In this document: piece by piece, positions 44,255 through 53,640 of the stretch | How the letters are laid out: each line of letters begins with the position of its first letter | How positions within the stretch are numbered: position 1 is the stretch's first letter | From: JAQBDA01 sp963709875 | GTDB taxonomy: Bacteria; Chloroflexota; Anaerolineae; Anaerolineales; UBA4823 | DNA: 64,000 nucleotides | Assembly (NCBI GenBank): GCA_963709875.1 | Contig: CAVPYB010000012.1 | Location: 558,001 to 622,000 of the forward strand | Direction of reading: 5' to 3' | The notes under the pieces: model-generated | The model's database searches: none | Seen by the model: only the letters and a program-made list of their open reading frames with translations | What the model was told of the DNA's origin: nothing | Translations under genes and position numbers: made by a program

Positions 44255-45688
44255 TTATCTAAAATCTTTCAACACGGTTCGCGCAGCGTGGTAGCCGCAC
44301 ATCCCATGCACGCCGCCGCCAGGTGGCGTTGACGAAGAACAGATATACAGCCCTTTGACCGGCGTGCGGTAGGGCACCAGCCGCAGGCTCGGGCGGGTGA
44401 AAAACTGCCAGATATCCTGCACACCGGCGTTGATATCTCCCCCCACATAGTTCGGATTATAGCTCTCCCATTCGGACGCCAGGCGTATGTGCCGCATCAG
44501 CACGCACTCCCGGAAGCCCGGTGCGAAGCGCTCGATCTGCGCCTCGATCTGAGCGGTCATGTCCACGGTTGAGCCGTTCGGCACGTGGCAGTATGCCCAG
44601 GCGGTATGTTTTCCCTGCGGAGCACGTGAGGGGTCGAACGGCGACTGCTGGGCCAGGATTATGAACGGTCTCTCAGGGTGCTCTCCCTGCCAGACAGCTC
44701 GCTCGGAGGCTATGATCTCATCCAGCGTCCCCCCTACATGCACGGTCGCGGCCCGGGCGCACTCCGGGTTCTCCCACGGGATCGGTCCATCCAGGGCGTA
44801 ATCCACCTTGCAGACCGCCGGACCGTAGCGGTAGCGTTCTAATTGGCGGCGGTAGCCGGAGGGCAGCCTGTTACCGGCGATCTTCAGCAGCCCGCGCGGC
44901 GCTGTGTCGAACAGCACTGCCCGGGCAGACGGCAGCTCATCCAGGGATTTCACCCAATGCCCGGTGACGATCTCGCCTCCCAAGGAACGCAGATAATCCG
45001 CCATAGCCTGCGTAATGCACTGCGAGCCGCCTTTCGCCAGCGGCCAGCCTCCCCTGTGCCCCATCATCAGCATCATCAACCCAAAGGATGCCGTGATCGG
45101 GTGACCCAGCGGCATGATCGAATGCGCCGCCATCCCGGCAAACAGCGCCCGGCCACCTTCGCCGCGGAAATGCCGGCGTGCGAAGCCGCTTCCCGGCTGG
45201 ATCGCCTTCAGTCCAAACGAGATGACATCCAGCGGGTGCTTTGGCAGCAGCGGAAGCGGGCCGAGCAGGTCTTGCGTGAGGTCGTCCAGCTTGTTCGCCA
45301 GCGGGGCAATTAGTTTGCGATAAGCGGCATCGTCGGCTCCCAGCTGGGCAGCGGTCGCTTCGATCGAGGTTTCCAGGGTGACTGCCCGTCCGCCATCCAG
45401 CGGGTGGGCGACTGCCGCCGGCGGGTGCACCCACTCCAAGCCGTGCTCGTTCAACGGCAGGTCGCGCAAAAATGGCGAGGCCAGCCCCAAGGGGTGGATC
45501 GCCGAACACACATCATGTAAGAAACCGGGCAGGGTCAGCTCCGAGGTGCGCGTGCCGCCCCCAATGTCCTGGCTGCCTTCCAGCACATATACAGATAACC
45601 CGGCCTGCGCCAGGGTAATCGCCGCGGCCAGCCCGTTCGGACCCGAGCCGACCACGATAGCATCATATGTCGAATTTGGTGGCATCAA
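44255..45688 (-). CDS. Phytoene-desaturase-like FAD oxidoreductase
   Basis: A 477-residue protein. The N-terminal dinucleotide-binding motif YDAIVVGSGPNGLAAAITLA is followed by VLEGSQDIGGGTRTSEL, the pattern of the CrtI/carotenoid desaturase and amine-oxidase-like superfamily, and the C-terminus has GLYICSSSTPPGGGVHGMCG, the second FAD-contact motif. Members desaturate or isomerise carotenoids and other isoprenoids, but many paralogues have unknown substrates. No carotenoid gene lies nearby. It converges with the TIR-FGE gene (13 bp apart) and ends the leftward signalling locus. Confidence 0.8.
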   Translation of the reverse strand: MMPPNSTYDAIVVGSGPNGLAAAITLAQAGLSVYVLEGSQDIGGGTRTSELTLPGFLHDVCSAIHPLGLASPFLRDLPLNEHGLEWVHPPAAVAHPLDGGRAVTLETSIEATAAQLGADDAAYRKLIAPLANKLDDLTQDLLGPLPLLPKHPLDVISFGLKAIQPGSGFARRHFRGEGGRALFAGMAAHSIMPLGHPITASFGLMMLMMGHRGGWPLAKGGSQCITQAMADYLRSLGGEIVTGHWVKSLDELPSARAVLFDTAPRGLLKIAGNRLPSGYRRQLERYRYGPAVCKVDYALDGPIPWENPECARAATVHVGGTLDEIIASERAVWQGEHPERPFIILAQQSPFDPSRAPQGKHTAWAYCHVPNGSTVDMTAQIEAQIERFAPGFRECVLMRHIRLASEWESYNPNYVGGDINAGVQDIWQFFTRPSLRLVPYRTPVKGLYICSSSTPPGGGVHGMCGYHAARTVLKDFR

Positions 45689-45794
45689 TGATCAGTCAAT
45701 GTCTATAACCAGCCTCAGGCTCACCTCTTGAACAGCGACCCGGCCCACCTGAACACCCGGTTCATCCAAAATGCCATCTCCAACCTGTAATGCT

Positions 45795-46550
45795 TCATTT
45801 TCTCAGCCAACGCACCGGCGTCCCAAGAGCGTAAACTACAGTGCGGATGGCGGCGTTCTGCCAGATGTTCTTTGCCTGTCCCCATTGCACCTTGGGGTCG
45901 ATCAGCACCTTGGATGTCGTCACCTGTCCTTTGACCTCGAAGTGCTCTGCCAGCGAGGCAAGCACATGGCTCCAGATCTTATCCTGCTGCCCCGAGGCGC
46001 CCATGAAGCGGTTGAAGAACTCGTACAGCGGGTCGTTCGGTCGGCACAGCGACTGGCACTGGGCGATGACTACCCCGTCCTCTTCGAAGGTGCTGAAAGT
46101 GTTCCAGCCCGATTTGGGGTGCCCCTCTGGGGTCATAACCGTGATCGTAGTGTCGTCGGCATACAGCACCAGGACGCCGGTCGAGACCGGCAGCACGCTG
46201 GGCGTGCCCGGCAATGCCGGCACCTTGGCGTCGATCAGCACGACCTCGCCCGGCTTCAAGCCCGACATGGTCGGGTAGAAGCGGTTCTCAGGGGGCTGGA
46301 ACTTGGGGAAGTTCTCCTTCCAGACCTGCATCACTTCCGCGGGCGTCATATCTACCCCGTTCAAACGCACCTGGAATGTTTTCTGCCACATCTGCCCGAA
46401 ACCCTGCAGCGGCGAGACCGGCTGGCGTCCGTCGACGTTGAGGTTCATCGCACCCGCCGGCACATCGGTGACTTTCATCCGCGAGACCGGAGGGGACCAG
46501 GCAGATTGCCGGGGGTCATTCTCATTGCTGGGTGAAGGTGGAGTGCTCAT
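45795..46550 (-). CDS. Conserved-looking protein of unknown function
   Basis: 251 residues starting MSTPPSPSNENDPRQSAWSP; I do not recognise the family. Visible pieces: KVTDVPAGAMNLNVDGRQPV, LQGFGQMWQKTFQVRLNGVD, LKPGEVVLIDAKVP, VLYADDTTITVMTPEGHPKS and FMGASGQQDKIWSHVLASLA. The mix resembles a soluble lipid- or ligand-binding (SRPBCC-like) protein, but that is a guess. No signal peptide or membrane helix. The position 70 bp after a STAS gene suggests it belongs to the same transcript as the SpoIIE/STAS module. AGGAGG precedes the ATG. Confidence 0.5.
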   Translation of the reverse strand: MSTPPSPSNENDPRQSAWSPPVSRMKVTDVPAGAMNLNVDGRQPVSPLQGFGQMWQKTFQVRLNGVDMTPAEVMQVWKENFPKFQPPENRFYPTMSGLKPGEVVLIDAKVPALPGTPSVLPVSTGVLVLYADDTTITVMTPEGHPKSGWNTFSTFEEDGVVIAQCQSLCRPNDPLYEFFNRFMGASGQQDKIWSHVLASLAEHFEVKGQVTTSKVLIDPKVQWGQAKNIWQNAAIRTVVYALGTPVRWLRK

Positions 46551-46620
46551 GATACCTCCTTTGACACCTATAATTGGATAAAGACCAATAAATGAGCAGC
46601 AATCACTTAATATAAAGCGT

Positions 46621-46977
46621 TCAGTTCAGCCCAGCCAGAGCATCCGCCTGGGTTGGGAAGATCGTAATCGCCTCGTTCAGACGGGTAAGCTCGAAGATCT
46701 GCTGGTAGTGATCGGTCAGCCCGCACGCCACCAGGCGCTGCTTCTGGCGATTGACTCGGATCAGCAAGGTGACCAGCAGACCGATCCCAGAGCTGTTCAT
46801 ATAATCCAGGTCGCTGAAATCCAGCACGATGCTGCGAGCACCCTGGCTCGTCGCCTGGGTATATGCATCCATCAGCACATTCTCGGCGAAGGCGTTGATC
46901 TCTCCATCGATATGGATAACGCCGGTCTGACCGTTGACCATGTGAGTGGTCATCTGAACTTTTGTTTCAGCCATCAT
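46621..46977 (-). CDS. STAS-domain anti-anti-sigma factor
   Basis: A 118-residue single STAS domain. The motif IVLDFSDLDYMNSSGIGLLV (about residues 50-69) includes the serine of the NSSG loop that is phosphorylated by an RsbW/SpoIIAB-type kinase. The unphosphorylated form binds the kinase and frees its target; a PP2C phosphatase reverses the modification. It is one of two STAS genes next to a phosphatase/kinase fusion, which suggests a complete partner-switching circuit. AGGGAGATG lies at the start. Confidence 0.9.
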   Translation of the reverse strand: MMAETKVQMTTHMVNGQTGVIHIDGEINAFAENVLMDAYTQATSQGARSIVLDFSDLDYMNSSGIGLLVTLLIRVNRQKQRLVACGLTDHYQQIFELTRLNEAITIFPTQADALAGLN

Positions 46978-47001
46978 TTCATCTCCCTCATCTATTTAGG
47001 T

Positions 47002-47349
47002 TTAGGCCGTCTCCGCCAGCAGGCTGGCTTCATCCGGGTAAATATTCATAAAATCTGACAGCCGGGTGATATTGAATATCTCCACATAATGGTCGCTCAA
47101 TCCAATGACGACCAGCTTACGGTTCGTTTTGCGAGCATTGGCCAGCAGCCCGACGATCAGAGCAATCCCGGTGCTGTTGATATAGCTGACCTGGCTGAAA
47201 TTCAGCACGATGTTAGGGGTGTCGAATGTCTCCGCCTCCCCATAAGCCGAGGTCAGCTCCTGGTCGGCAAATGCATTGATCTCACCCGATAGGTCGATGA
47301 TCGCCAGTCCTGAGCTCTGGCGTACGCTGGCTGCAAAGGCATGGTTCAT
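47002..47349 (-). CDS. STAS-domain anti-anti-sigma factor, second copy
   Basis: A 115-residue STAS domain with IVLNFSQVSYINSTGIALIV, where the NSTG loop holds the candidate phospho-serine. It resembles the neighbouring STAS protein closely in layout (both start with a strand, then SGEINAFA / DGEINAFA), so the two are likely a tandem duplication. It overlaps the upstream SpoIIE/HATPase gene by 4 bp, which points to coupled translation and direct functional pairing. Confidence 0.9.
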   Translation of the reverse strand: MNHAFAASVRQSSGLAIIDLSGEINAFADQELTSAYGEAETFDTPNIVLNFSQVSYINSTGIALIVGLLANARKTNRKLVVIGLSDHYVEIFNITRLSDFMNIYPDEASLLAETA

Positions 47350-48986
47350 GACTGCTTTCCTTCCAAATAAAAGATCAGTTCAATTGTGTGGTGGACTTCG
47401 TCACTTTCGATATTCATCTCATCCACCATATTCTTGATCAAGAATAACCCCCAGCCGCGTGGCGACTGCTGCCCGGCCAATTTGGCCTCCAGGTCAGGCG
47501 TCTCCGGCTCGGGGATCGCTTTGCCGCCGCCGTGATCGCGGATGCGAACTGCCAGAGCGGCGGAGTTTGTCAGCACCCGCACCCCCACCTGCAGGTCTGC
47601 CTGGTAGTGGTTGCCGTGCTCCATAGCGTTCATCGTCGCTTCGGCCACCGCGGTCTTCAGCCGTTCCATTCGATCCTCAGGGAAGCCAATCGCCTTGACG
47701 ATACCAGCCACCTCCTCCCTGACCTGCAGCTCATTGCCTGGCTCGCTGGGCAGGCTGAACTCTGCCAGCAAGCTCCAGGTCTGCTCTTCCTGTGCTGCGG
47801 GCTGCGGAACAGACACGGCTTCCTGGGACTGGATGTATTCCAGCGTAACGAGGGTTACATCGTCTTCCTGTTCCCAATCCTGACCGGTAAAATCGGCCAG
47901 CTGGCTCTGCAGCAGCTGGATGATCGCCTCACCCGAGCGCTGTGCCTGGTCGGATTGCTGGGCGAGCAGCTCCCGCAGGCGCGGGAACCCGAACATATCC
48001 CCGCCTTCGTTATGCGCTTCCACCAACCCATCACTGTAAACCAGCAGTCCCTCACCGGGGGAGAGCTGCGCTTCGGTCTCTTCGTAGGTCATCCCTGGCA
48101 TCAAGCCCAAGGGCATTCCGGTAGCACGCAGCTCCAGGACGCCGCCTTCTTTCATGTGCACAGGCAGGTTGTGCCCGGCGTTGGCAAAGCGCAGGTGACC
48201 GGTGGCAGGGTCGAGGATAATATAGATGCAGGTCACGAACATATTCTGTGGGATATCCGGGCACAGCATCTCGTTGACATAGGCCAGGATCTCGCCCGGG
48301 GAGGCATAGCGCTCGACAGCCGCGCGCAAGATGCTGCGGGTAGTCGCCATCACTAGCGCGGCCGGCACGCCTTTGTCGGTCACATCGCCGGCTACCAGCC
48401 CCAGCCGGCCATCGGCGAAGGTGATGTAATCGTAGAAGTCTCCGCTGACGGCGCGTGCCGGCTGCCAAAGGGCCTGCAGCTCCCAGCCGTGCAGCTCGGG
48501 ATTTGCCTTGGGCAGCAGGGTCTGCTGGATGACGCGCGCCACGCGCAGCTCCTGCTCCAGGCGCTCACGCTCTCGGGCTTCGATCTGCTGCTGGCGAGCA
48601 AGCTGTGCCACCCGCAAGGCGGGTGCAGCCTGGGTCGCCAGCGTGTTGAGCAGCCGCCGGTCGTCTGTCGTGTAATCTTGCTCGCTCATGCGCGACCCCA
48701 GGTTCAGCAGGCCGATCAAATCGCCCTGGCTGATCAGCGGCGCGGTAATCCTGATGCCGGCTTCCTTCAGCTTGCGCAAACCGGGCGAGTCAAAATCCAG
48801 ACGGTCGACCTCCACCACGCCCGGAGCACCCAGGAAATATATCAGCAGCGGGTCGTCCGGAGCCAGGTCGATGTCCAATGGCTGCACCCGGCTGGGGGTC
48901 CTGCTCTCCAGCAGGTCATCCTCCGGAGTTTCAGCTTCTGCTCCCCCAAACCAGGAGCGCCAGGTTTTTTGTGAAGATTTATTCAT
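47346..48986 (-). CDS. GAF-SpoIIE phosphatase-HATPase fusion (RsbU/RsbW type)
   Basis: 546 residues with three parts. Residues 50-135 are GAF-like (ITAPLISQGDLIGLLNLGSR). Residues 150-375 form a PP2C/SpoIIE phosphatase with its metal sites (AVSGDFYDYI, VAGDVTDKGVPAALVMA, LLVYSDGLVEAHN, EDDVTLVTLE). Residues 410-540 form a GHKL ATPase of RsbW type (AVAEATMNAMEHGNHY, VRIRDHGGG, PRGWGLFLIKNMVDEM). One chain thus holds both the kinase that would phosphorylate the STAS proteins and the phosphatase that reverses it. A TATAAT box at 49020-49015 and a direct-repeat element upstream control it. Confidence 0.92.
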   Translation of the reverse strand: MNKSSQKTWRSWFGGAEAETPEDDLLESRTPSRVQPLDIDLAPDDPLLIYFLGAPGVVEVDRLDFDSPGLRKLKEAGIRITAPLISQGDLIGLLNLGSRMSEQDYTTDDRRLLNTLATQAAPALRVAQLARQQQIEARERERLEQELRVARVIQQTLLPKANPELHGWELQALWQPARAVSGDFYDYITFADGRLGLVAGDVTDKGVPAALVMATTRSILRAAVERYASPGEILAYVNEMLCPDIPQNMFVTCIYIILDPATGHLRFANAGHNLPVHMKEGGVLELRATGMPLGLMPGMTYEETEAQLSPGEGLLVYSDGLVEAHNEGGDMFGFPRLRELLAQQSDQAQRSGEAIIQLLQSQLADFTGQDWEQEDDVTLVTLEYIQSQEAVSVPQPAAQEEQTWSLLAEFSLPSEPGNELQVREEVAGIVKAIGFPEDRMERLKTAVAEATMNAMEHGNHYQADLQVGVRVLTNSAALAVRIRDHGGGKAIPEPETPDLEAKLAGQQSPRGWGLFLIKNMVDEMNIESDEVHHTIELIFYLEGKQS

Positions 48987-49014
48987 CTATCTTAATTCTC
49001 CATTCATTGTGAAC

Positions 49015-49061
49015 ATTATACAGATAGAACGTCCTGAAATCGTTACGGTAAGCGTTACGAA
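49015..49061 (-). promoter_or_regulatory. Activator-type promoter of the SpoIIE/STAS unit (shared 32-bp element, copy 1)
   Basis: Read leftward: TTCGTAACGCTTACCGTAAC (from 49061) continuing through ACGATTTCAGGACG to 49030, with two CGTAACG units 12 bp apart, then TATAAT at 49020-49015. The -35 position (ACGATT, 49043-49038, 17-bp spacing) is not consensus and lies inside the element, as in class II activation. The element matches 63719-63750 at 29 of 32 bases. It overlaps the stop codon of the upstream gene. Confidence 0.65.
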
Positions 49062-50344
49062 CTCACCTTTTCTGGATTACCTTTCGCAGTTGCCTTCAAC
49101 CACAGGCTCACCTTGTCAGGCTGCAGGGTCTCTTCGACGACCACCAGCAGGCGCTGGCTCAGCTCGTCCAGATCGACCTCCTCGCGCAGGCTGGCGCCGA
49201 AAGCTGCCACAATCTTCTCGGCGTCGTACTTCTGGCGAAAGAAGCGCCGGTCGATATCGTTCTGGATGCGACGTCGCAGCGGGCTGAATAGGGCTGCAAT
49301 GACCAGCGTTGAGATCACTACTGCGATCGCTGAACGCTGACCACTGACCGCCTCGAACAGGCTCTGCAGCAGCACCACGCTGCCGAAATACACCACCGCC
49401 AGAGTGGCGGTCAAACCACTGTAGACCAGCGTGCGCCGGATGATCACGTCGATATCCCACAGGCGGTAGCGCAGGATCGATATACCCAGGGAAAGGGGGA
49501 ACAGGAACCAGCCAAACAAGGCTACCGGGATGGCGATCATCAAATAGATGAAGTTCGGCATGCCGGGTTCTAGCAGGACGGGGAATATGATCACAGGCAG
49601 GGAGGCCAGGAACAACCCCAGGAATACACCGGCAAAACCGAAAACGACCCACTTGGTCTGCTGGCGTTCCACACTGCCCGATACCCTGCGGTAGCGATAT
49701 AGCTGAGCATAAAGACCCGTACCGAGAGACAGGACCACCCAACCGAGCAGCAAGGCTTGCGGCAGATTTTGAATGTCTGCTGGCGCCCCTGGGAGCGTCA
49801 ATCCGGGGAATCGAAGCCAGATGGCTGATATTACACTGAAGAATATCACTAAAAATCTGCTCCACCTGGGGACGAAGCGTCCATCCGGAAACATGTAAAA
49901 GATCAGCAGCATCACGACAAGACCGGAGATGCGCAGCAGATTCACCGGAGTTTGCCAGGTCGGGTTGGCCTCAGGTAAAGCAGTGATGGGGGGGAGAAGC
50001 ACAAGGAATGTAACCAGACCCAGCGAAACCAATAGCCCCATCCAGTCGTCCGATTTACGCCAAAAAATGGTCAGGGCGATCACCAGGCATGCCAACGCCA
50101 GGATGATCTCCAAAATATTGCCATACAGAACAAAGAAATTGATATCCAAACCCAACTGGGAGAGGATCGGCGTGAGCTGGTACGGGTCCTGGCGGATTTG
50201 ATCCATGCGCACCGGCAGCGATATGATAAATGTGACCAGGATACCCAGGACAGCGACAATCCACCCCACGCGAGCCAGGTAAAGCCACGGCGGTTCCAGA
50301 CGGGTATTTGCAGTCGGGTTTATCTGCCGGACGGTCAATATCAA
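49055..50344 (-). CDS. Membrane paralogue A of the DRRFFRxKYDAEK family
   Basis: 429 residues. About nine hydrophobic helices fill residues 20-330, with the family landmarks FYMFPDGRFVPRWSR, RYRRVSGSVERQQTKWVVFG and LRYRLWDIDVIIRRTLVYSG. A cytosolic tail follows: STLVIAALFSPLRRRIQNDI, DRRFFRQKYDAEKIVAAFGA, LREEVDLDELSQRLLVVVEE and TLQPDKVSLWLK. The tail resembles the linker found ahead of output domains in some sensor proteins, but no output domain follows. Enzyme activity is unknown. It is the last paralogue before the SpoIIE/STAS unit, 6 bp after the gene upstream. Confidence 0.75.
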   Translation of the reverse strand: MILTVRQINPTANTRLEPPWLYLARVGWIVAVLGILVTFIISLPVRMDQIRQDPYQLTPILSQLGLDINFFVLYGNILEIILALACLVIALTIFWRKSDDWMGLLVSLGLVTFLVLLPPITALPEANPTWQTPVNLLRISGLVVMLLIFYMFPDGRFVPRWSRFLVIFFSVISAIWLRFPGLTLPGAPADIQNLPQALLLGWVVLSLGTGLYAQLYRYRRVSGSVERQQTKWVVFGFAGVFLGLFLASLPVIIFPVLLEPGMPNFIYLMIAIPVALFGWFLFPLSLGISILRYRLWDIDVIIRRTLVYSGLTATLAVVYFGSVVLLQSLFEAVSGQRSAIAVVISTLVIAALFSPLRRRIQNDIDRRFFRQKYDAEKIVAAFGASLREEVDLDELSQRLLVVVEETLQPDKVSLWLKATAKGNPEKVSS

Positions 50345-50350
50345 TCTCGT

Positions 50351-51065
50351 TTATCCCTGCTTCAGGGCATAGCTAACAAGCCGGGTATCAGACCCGTTCT
50401 GCAGCATCCAGCGCCGGAGCAGGTAGCCGGTCGCCGCTCCACCTGCCAGGGCAGCCGCCAGGCTGCCGGACATCATCACCGTCAGCATGGTGGTGCGCGC
50501 GGCCGCGCCCGGAGCGCCTACCCGCCAGCCGAGTGCATCCATGATCAAATCCACTACAAGGAATGCCAGTGCAGCGGTGAAGCCAGATGAGAGGAACCCC
50601 CTGAGCGCCAGCGCCCGGTCCCCCTGAGCCAATCCCAACGCCAGCCCGCCCATCCCGGCGACCAAGAAGGCTGCCGGCACGAACAGCAGGGTGAACACCT
50701 GGTGTACCGGCAGGTCCGGCCCGCCGCCGCGTTCCACGATGGCAACTTCCAGTAGGGAGAGACCGATGCCAGCCGCCAGTATGCTCGGGGAGAAGCTCAA
50801 TGCCCCCGCCCAGGTCATGCGCCGTGACTTCAGGCGCGCCGGTCAGGCGGCTCATCGCCAGACCCCACCCGGCACCGGCGGCGGTGATGATCGCCAGCAC
50901 CGGCAGCGCCGAGAGCAGGTTCCTGGTCTGTTCGGGGACGTGCATCGGCAAACCGTTGACCGCGAAGCCCGCCAGTAGCCCGACCAACATCCCGCCAACC
51001 AGGATCAGACCCGAGACCAGCCCGCAGCGCAGAGCGACTCCGGTTAAGCTTTTCTCAGCGTTCAT
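50351..51065 (-). CDS. Polytopic membrane protein, frameshifted
   Basis: Two frames combine into about 237 residues. The first (from ATG 51065, MNAEKSLTGVALRCGLVSG) has two helices (LILVGGMLVGLLAGFAVNGL, LLSALPVLAIITAAGAGWGL). After a shift near 50815 the second continues TWAGALSFSPSILAAG, FVPAAFLVAGMGGLALGLA and two more helices, ending NGSDTRLVSYALKQG. The family is unknown to me. It overlaps the preceding paralogue B by 11 bp and precedes paralogue A by 6 bp, so it belongs to the operon. It lacks the family tail. Confidence 0.6.
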
Positions 51066-52377
51066 CGTTTTCCTCTCCTCTTGAGCCGAAGTCCGTTTTG
51101 CGCAGCCACAGGCTGGCTTGCTCCGGCTGCATGGTTTCCTCAACGACTACCAGCAGGCGGTCGCTCAGCTCGTCAAGGTCGACCTGCTCGCGCAAACTGG
51201 CGCCGAAGGCAGCCAGGATTTTCTCCGCATCGTAGCGGCTGCGGTAGAACCGCCGGTCGATGCCATCCTGGATGCGCCGGCGCAGCGGGTTGAAAAGCGC
51301 CGCGGTAGCCAGGGTGGAGATGACCACCGCCAGCTGCGAGGCCTGGGTGAAGGCGCTCAAGATCTGCTGCAGCAGGATAATACCGGACAGATAGACGAAT
51401 ACCAGTGTGCCGGACAGCGCACCGTAGATCAACGTGCGGCGGATAATAATATCGATATCCCACAGCCGGTAGCGCAGCACTGCAATGGCAAAAGAGAGCG
51501 GGAAGAGCAGCGAGAGCAGCTTGAACAACGTCACACCGGTTATGCGCAGCACAAAGCCCAGGGTGAAGAATGTGCTGCCCATCCGCTGGTACATCACATT
51601 CGGTACAGCAGCCTCGGGTCCCCCTGACTGCAGGATGATCAGCACCAGGATAGGTCCGATGGTGGCCGCAGAAAGTCCCAACATGGCCCACTTGGTCTGC
51701 TGGCGCTGGATGGGGCGAGAGACCCTCTGGTAGCGGAAAATCTGCGCAAACAGCCCGGTTCCCGCCCAGGCAGCCACGACCAGCACCTGCAGCAGAACGG
51801 GCCAGCCGCTCATGCTCAGCCGCGATTCGGGCGTAAAGATGGCGAAGAGCATCAGCAGCGCCCATGTCAGTGCCAGGAAGACCGTCCCCCGGGGGACGAA
51901 GCGCCCGTCGGGAAAGATGTACAGCAGGACCACGCTCGAGACCAATCCCAGGTAGATGACCAGGTTGTCCACCAATAATAAAGAAGCGCTAACATCAGGT
52001 GAACCGAAGAGCTGCGCCAATGGCAGGATGCTGCCGTTGGTGACCAGGGTCAGGGCAACGACCAACGCCACCCAATCATCCGGCCGGCGGATGAAAATAT
52101 ACGCCGCGATCAGCACGGAAAACAGCATCACGATCACATCCAGCGTGATGATATAGCGGGCGTAAGAGGCGGCCGAGACTCCTAGCTCGAGCAGCGGGCG
52201 CGGGTCAACGCTCCCGGTGAGCTGGGCGTAGCGCGCCGGCAGGCTGGCGAAGACCAGCACCAGGGTGAACAGGGTGACGATTACCCAGCCCAGCCTGGCG
52301 AACCGCAACCAACCTCCCCTCGGCATAGGCCCAGCAGCGCCGTTCGAGTTCTTATTACCGGCTGTCTCTTCCTTCAT
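51055..52377 (-). CDS. Membrane paralogue B of the DRRFFRxKYDAEK family
   Basis: 440 residues with the family plan: nine or so helices, LLYIFPDGRFVPRGT, RYQRVSRPIQRQQTKWAMLG, LRYRLWDIDIIIRRTLIYGA, then STLATAALFNPLRRRIQDGI, DRRFYRSRYDAEKILAAFGA, LREQVDLDELSDRLLVVVEE and TMQPEQASLWLR. Its hinge reads AFTQASQLAVVIS, that is, it has no repeat-derived insertion here and may show the ancestral form. The variation FYRSRYDAEK and TMQP sets it apart from the other copies. It follows the cytochrome gene after a tandem-repeat spacer of 100 bp. Confidence 0.75.
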   Translation of the reverse strand: MKEETAGNKNSNGAAGPMPRGGWLRFARLGWVIVTLFTLVLVFASLPARYAQLTGSVDPRPLLELGVSAASYARYIITLDVIVMLFSVLIAAYIFIRRPDDWVALVVALTLVTNGSILPLAQLFGSPDVSASLLLVDNLVIYLGLVSSVVLLYIFPDGRFVPRGTVFLALTWALLMLFAIFTPESRLSMSGWPVLLQVLVVAAWAGTGLFAQIFRYQRVSRPIQRQQTKWAMLGLSAATIGPILVLIILQSGGPEAAVPNVMYQRMGSTFFTLGFVLRITGVTLFKLLSLLFPLSFAIAVLRYRLWDIDIIIRRTLIYGALSGTLVFVYLSGIILLQQILSAFTQASQLAVVISTLATAALFNPLRRRIQDGIDRRFYRSRYDAEKILAAFGASLREQVDLDELSDRLLVVVEETMQPEQASLWLRKTDFGSRGEENDER

Positions 52378-52408
52378 CCTTCATCCTTCTTCGGGCGCTC
52401 TTTGCCTC

Positions 52409-52477
52409 CGGGTGCTATACCCGCCGGGTGCTCATACCCGCCGGGTGCTCTATACCCGCCGGGTGCTCTATACCCGC
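52409..52477. repeat. Short tandem repeat, 18-bp unit
   Basis: The unit ACCCGCCGGGTGCTCTAT occurs about 3.5 times in tandem, with one- or two-base variations. Each contains the palindrome CCCGCCGGG. It occupies the gap between the cytochrome gene and paralogue B and is flanked by TTCATCC repeats like those at 17705-17740. Confidence 0.8.
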
Positions 52478-52479
52478 CT

Positions 52480-53376
52480 TCATCCTTCCACCGGGGTTGT
52501 GAGCGGCGTTTCCACCGGCGGCAGGGTCTGCAGGAACATCCAGATCGCCTTGAGTTCGTCGTCGCTCAGCTTGCCCCAGATGCCTACCGGCATCATCTCC
52601 TGGTCGAGCTCTTCGCCATCGGGTGCAACACCGCTGCGGATGGTCTCGATAAAGTCAGCCTCAGACCATTCTCCCAGATCACCTGCTGGGGTCAGGTTCA
52701 TGCCGCCGCCCGGGTCATCGATCCCGGCGAAGTCTACCCCGTGACACAATGCACACAGGTGAGAGAGGTATTCGCCATATTCAACACTCACACCAGGTTT
52801 GGGCATCTCCGCTGGTGGTTGGTCGTGATCGATCACACTCGCCGGCAGAAGGTCTGGTGCTTGAAGCAGGAAAATCCGCCCCATCGGCCCGATAAAAGTT
52901 TTTGGCAGCTCGTTATCGACCGGCGTGGTGTTCTTGATCAGGCTGATCACGATCCCCAGATCGGTGTCGCTGAGCACATTCAATTCGCTGGATGGCATGA
53001 CGATCAGCGATTTATTATCCTTGCCGATCCCGTGGCGGATGGCGCGCACCCAGTCCTCATCGCTGTACTGCGCTCCGATCCCGCCCCTGCCGGCGGTCAG
53101 GTTGGGCGCGACCAGGCGGGCTGTCATGGGGTCATCGTCCATCACCTGCCCCGCCAGGTCGTTGCGGTGACAATCGCGGCACAAATCCACCACCACCAGC
53201 GGGTATGTGCGCTCGCCCAACTCGGGCTGCTGCGGTACATCTACCGCAGTCACCGATACTGCATAAGTTTCATTGAGCCGCGATTCGGTCATGAAATAAA
53301 TTGCCGCGATCACGACCAGGGCTACAACCAGCAGCCCGCCGAGAAGGATACCGATCCATTTCAGCACAGTGCGCAT
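52480..53376 (-). CDS. Membrane-anchored diheme cytochrome c
   Basis: 298 residues. An N-terminal helix (ILLGGLLVVALVVIAAIYFM) anchors the protein outside. Two CxxCH heme sites are present, CRDCH (about residue 66) and CALCH (about residue 208), each followed by the cytochrome c pattern MPSSELNVLSDTDLGIVISL and MMPVGIWGKLSDDELKAIWM, which supply the axial methionines. The layout matches two fused monoheme cytochrome c domains that shuttle electrons at the membrane. The gene lies in the signalling locus on the same strand as its neighbours, but 220 bp of repeats separate it from the P450 gene. Confidence 0.88.
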   Translation of the reverse strand: MRTVLKWIGILLGGLLVVALVVIAAIYFMTESRLNETYAVSVTAVDVPQQPELGERTYPLVVVDLCRDCHRNDLAGQVMDDDPMTARLVAPNLTAGRGGIGAQYSDEDWVRAIRHGIGKDNKSLIVMPSSELNVLSDTDLGIVISLIKNTTPVDNELPKTFIGPMGRIFLLQAPDLLPASVIDHDQPPAEMPKPGVSVEYGEYLSHLCALCHGVDFAGIDDPGGGMNLTPAGDLGEWSEADFIETIRSGVAPDGEELDQEMMPVGIWGKLSDDELKAIWMFLQTLPPVETPLTTPVEG

Positions 53377-53640
53377 TCTTACGTCTCCCTATATATTTGG
53401 TTTACCCTGGGGCGTATCTGAGGTATATCGCCCGAAAAGCCATCTGCAAAACCCATTTGCAAAGTTATTCCACCCATAGCGATGAAGATTATCTTATTAT
53501 AGCGCATTGTTGTAGTTCGTTGCCTAACTGACCCCATGCTCCATGGCCTTGGAGCATGACCATGTTCCATGGCAAGTGTGAGGAATCTCAGGAATCGGGT
53601 CACCTTGTTGCCTCGTCGCCTTGTTGCCTGGTTGCCTGAC
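53377..53640. repeat. Repeat-rich spacer
   Basis: The stretch contains the nested palindrome CCATGCTCCATGGCC...GGAGCATG...CCATGTTCCATGG (about 53533-53575) and a GTTGCCT/GTCGCCT iteration (about 53605-53637) that runs into the 3' end of the P450 gene. No gene is seen from 53377 to 53599. Confidence 0.6.

Noticed and set aside
52409..52477. Short tandem repeats as a CRISPR array
   Set aside because: The units are 18 bp and directly adjacent with no variable spacers, and no cas genes are present.
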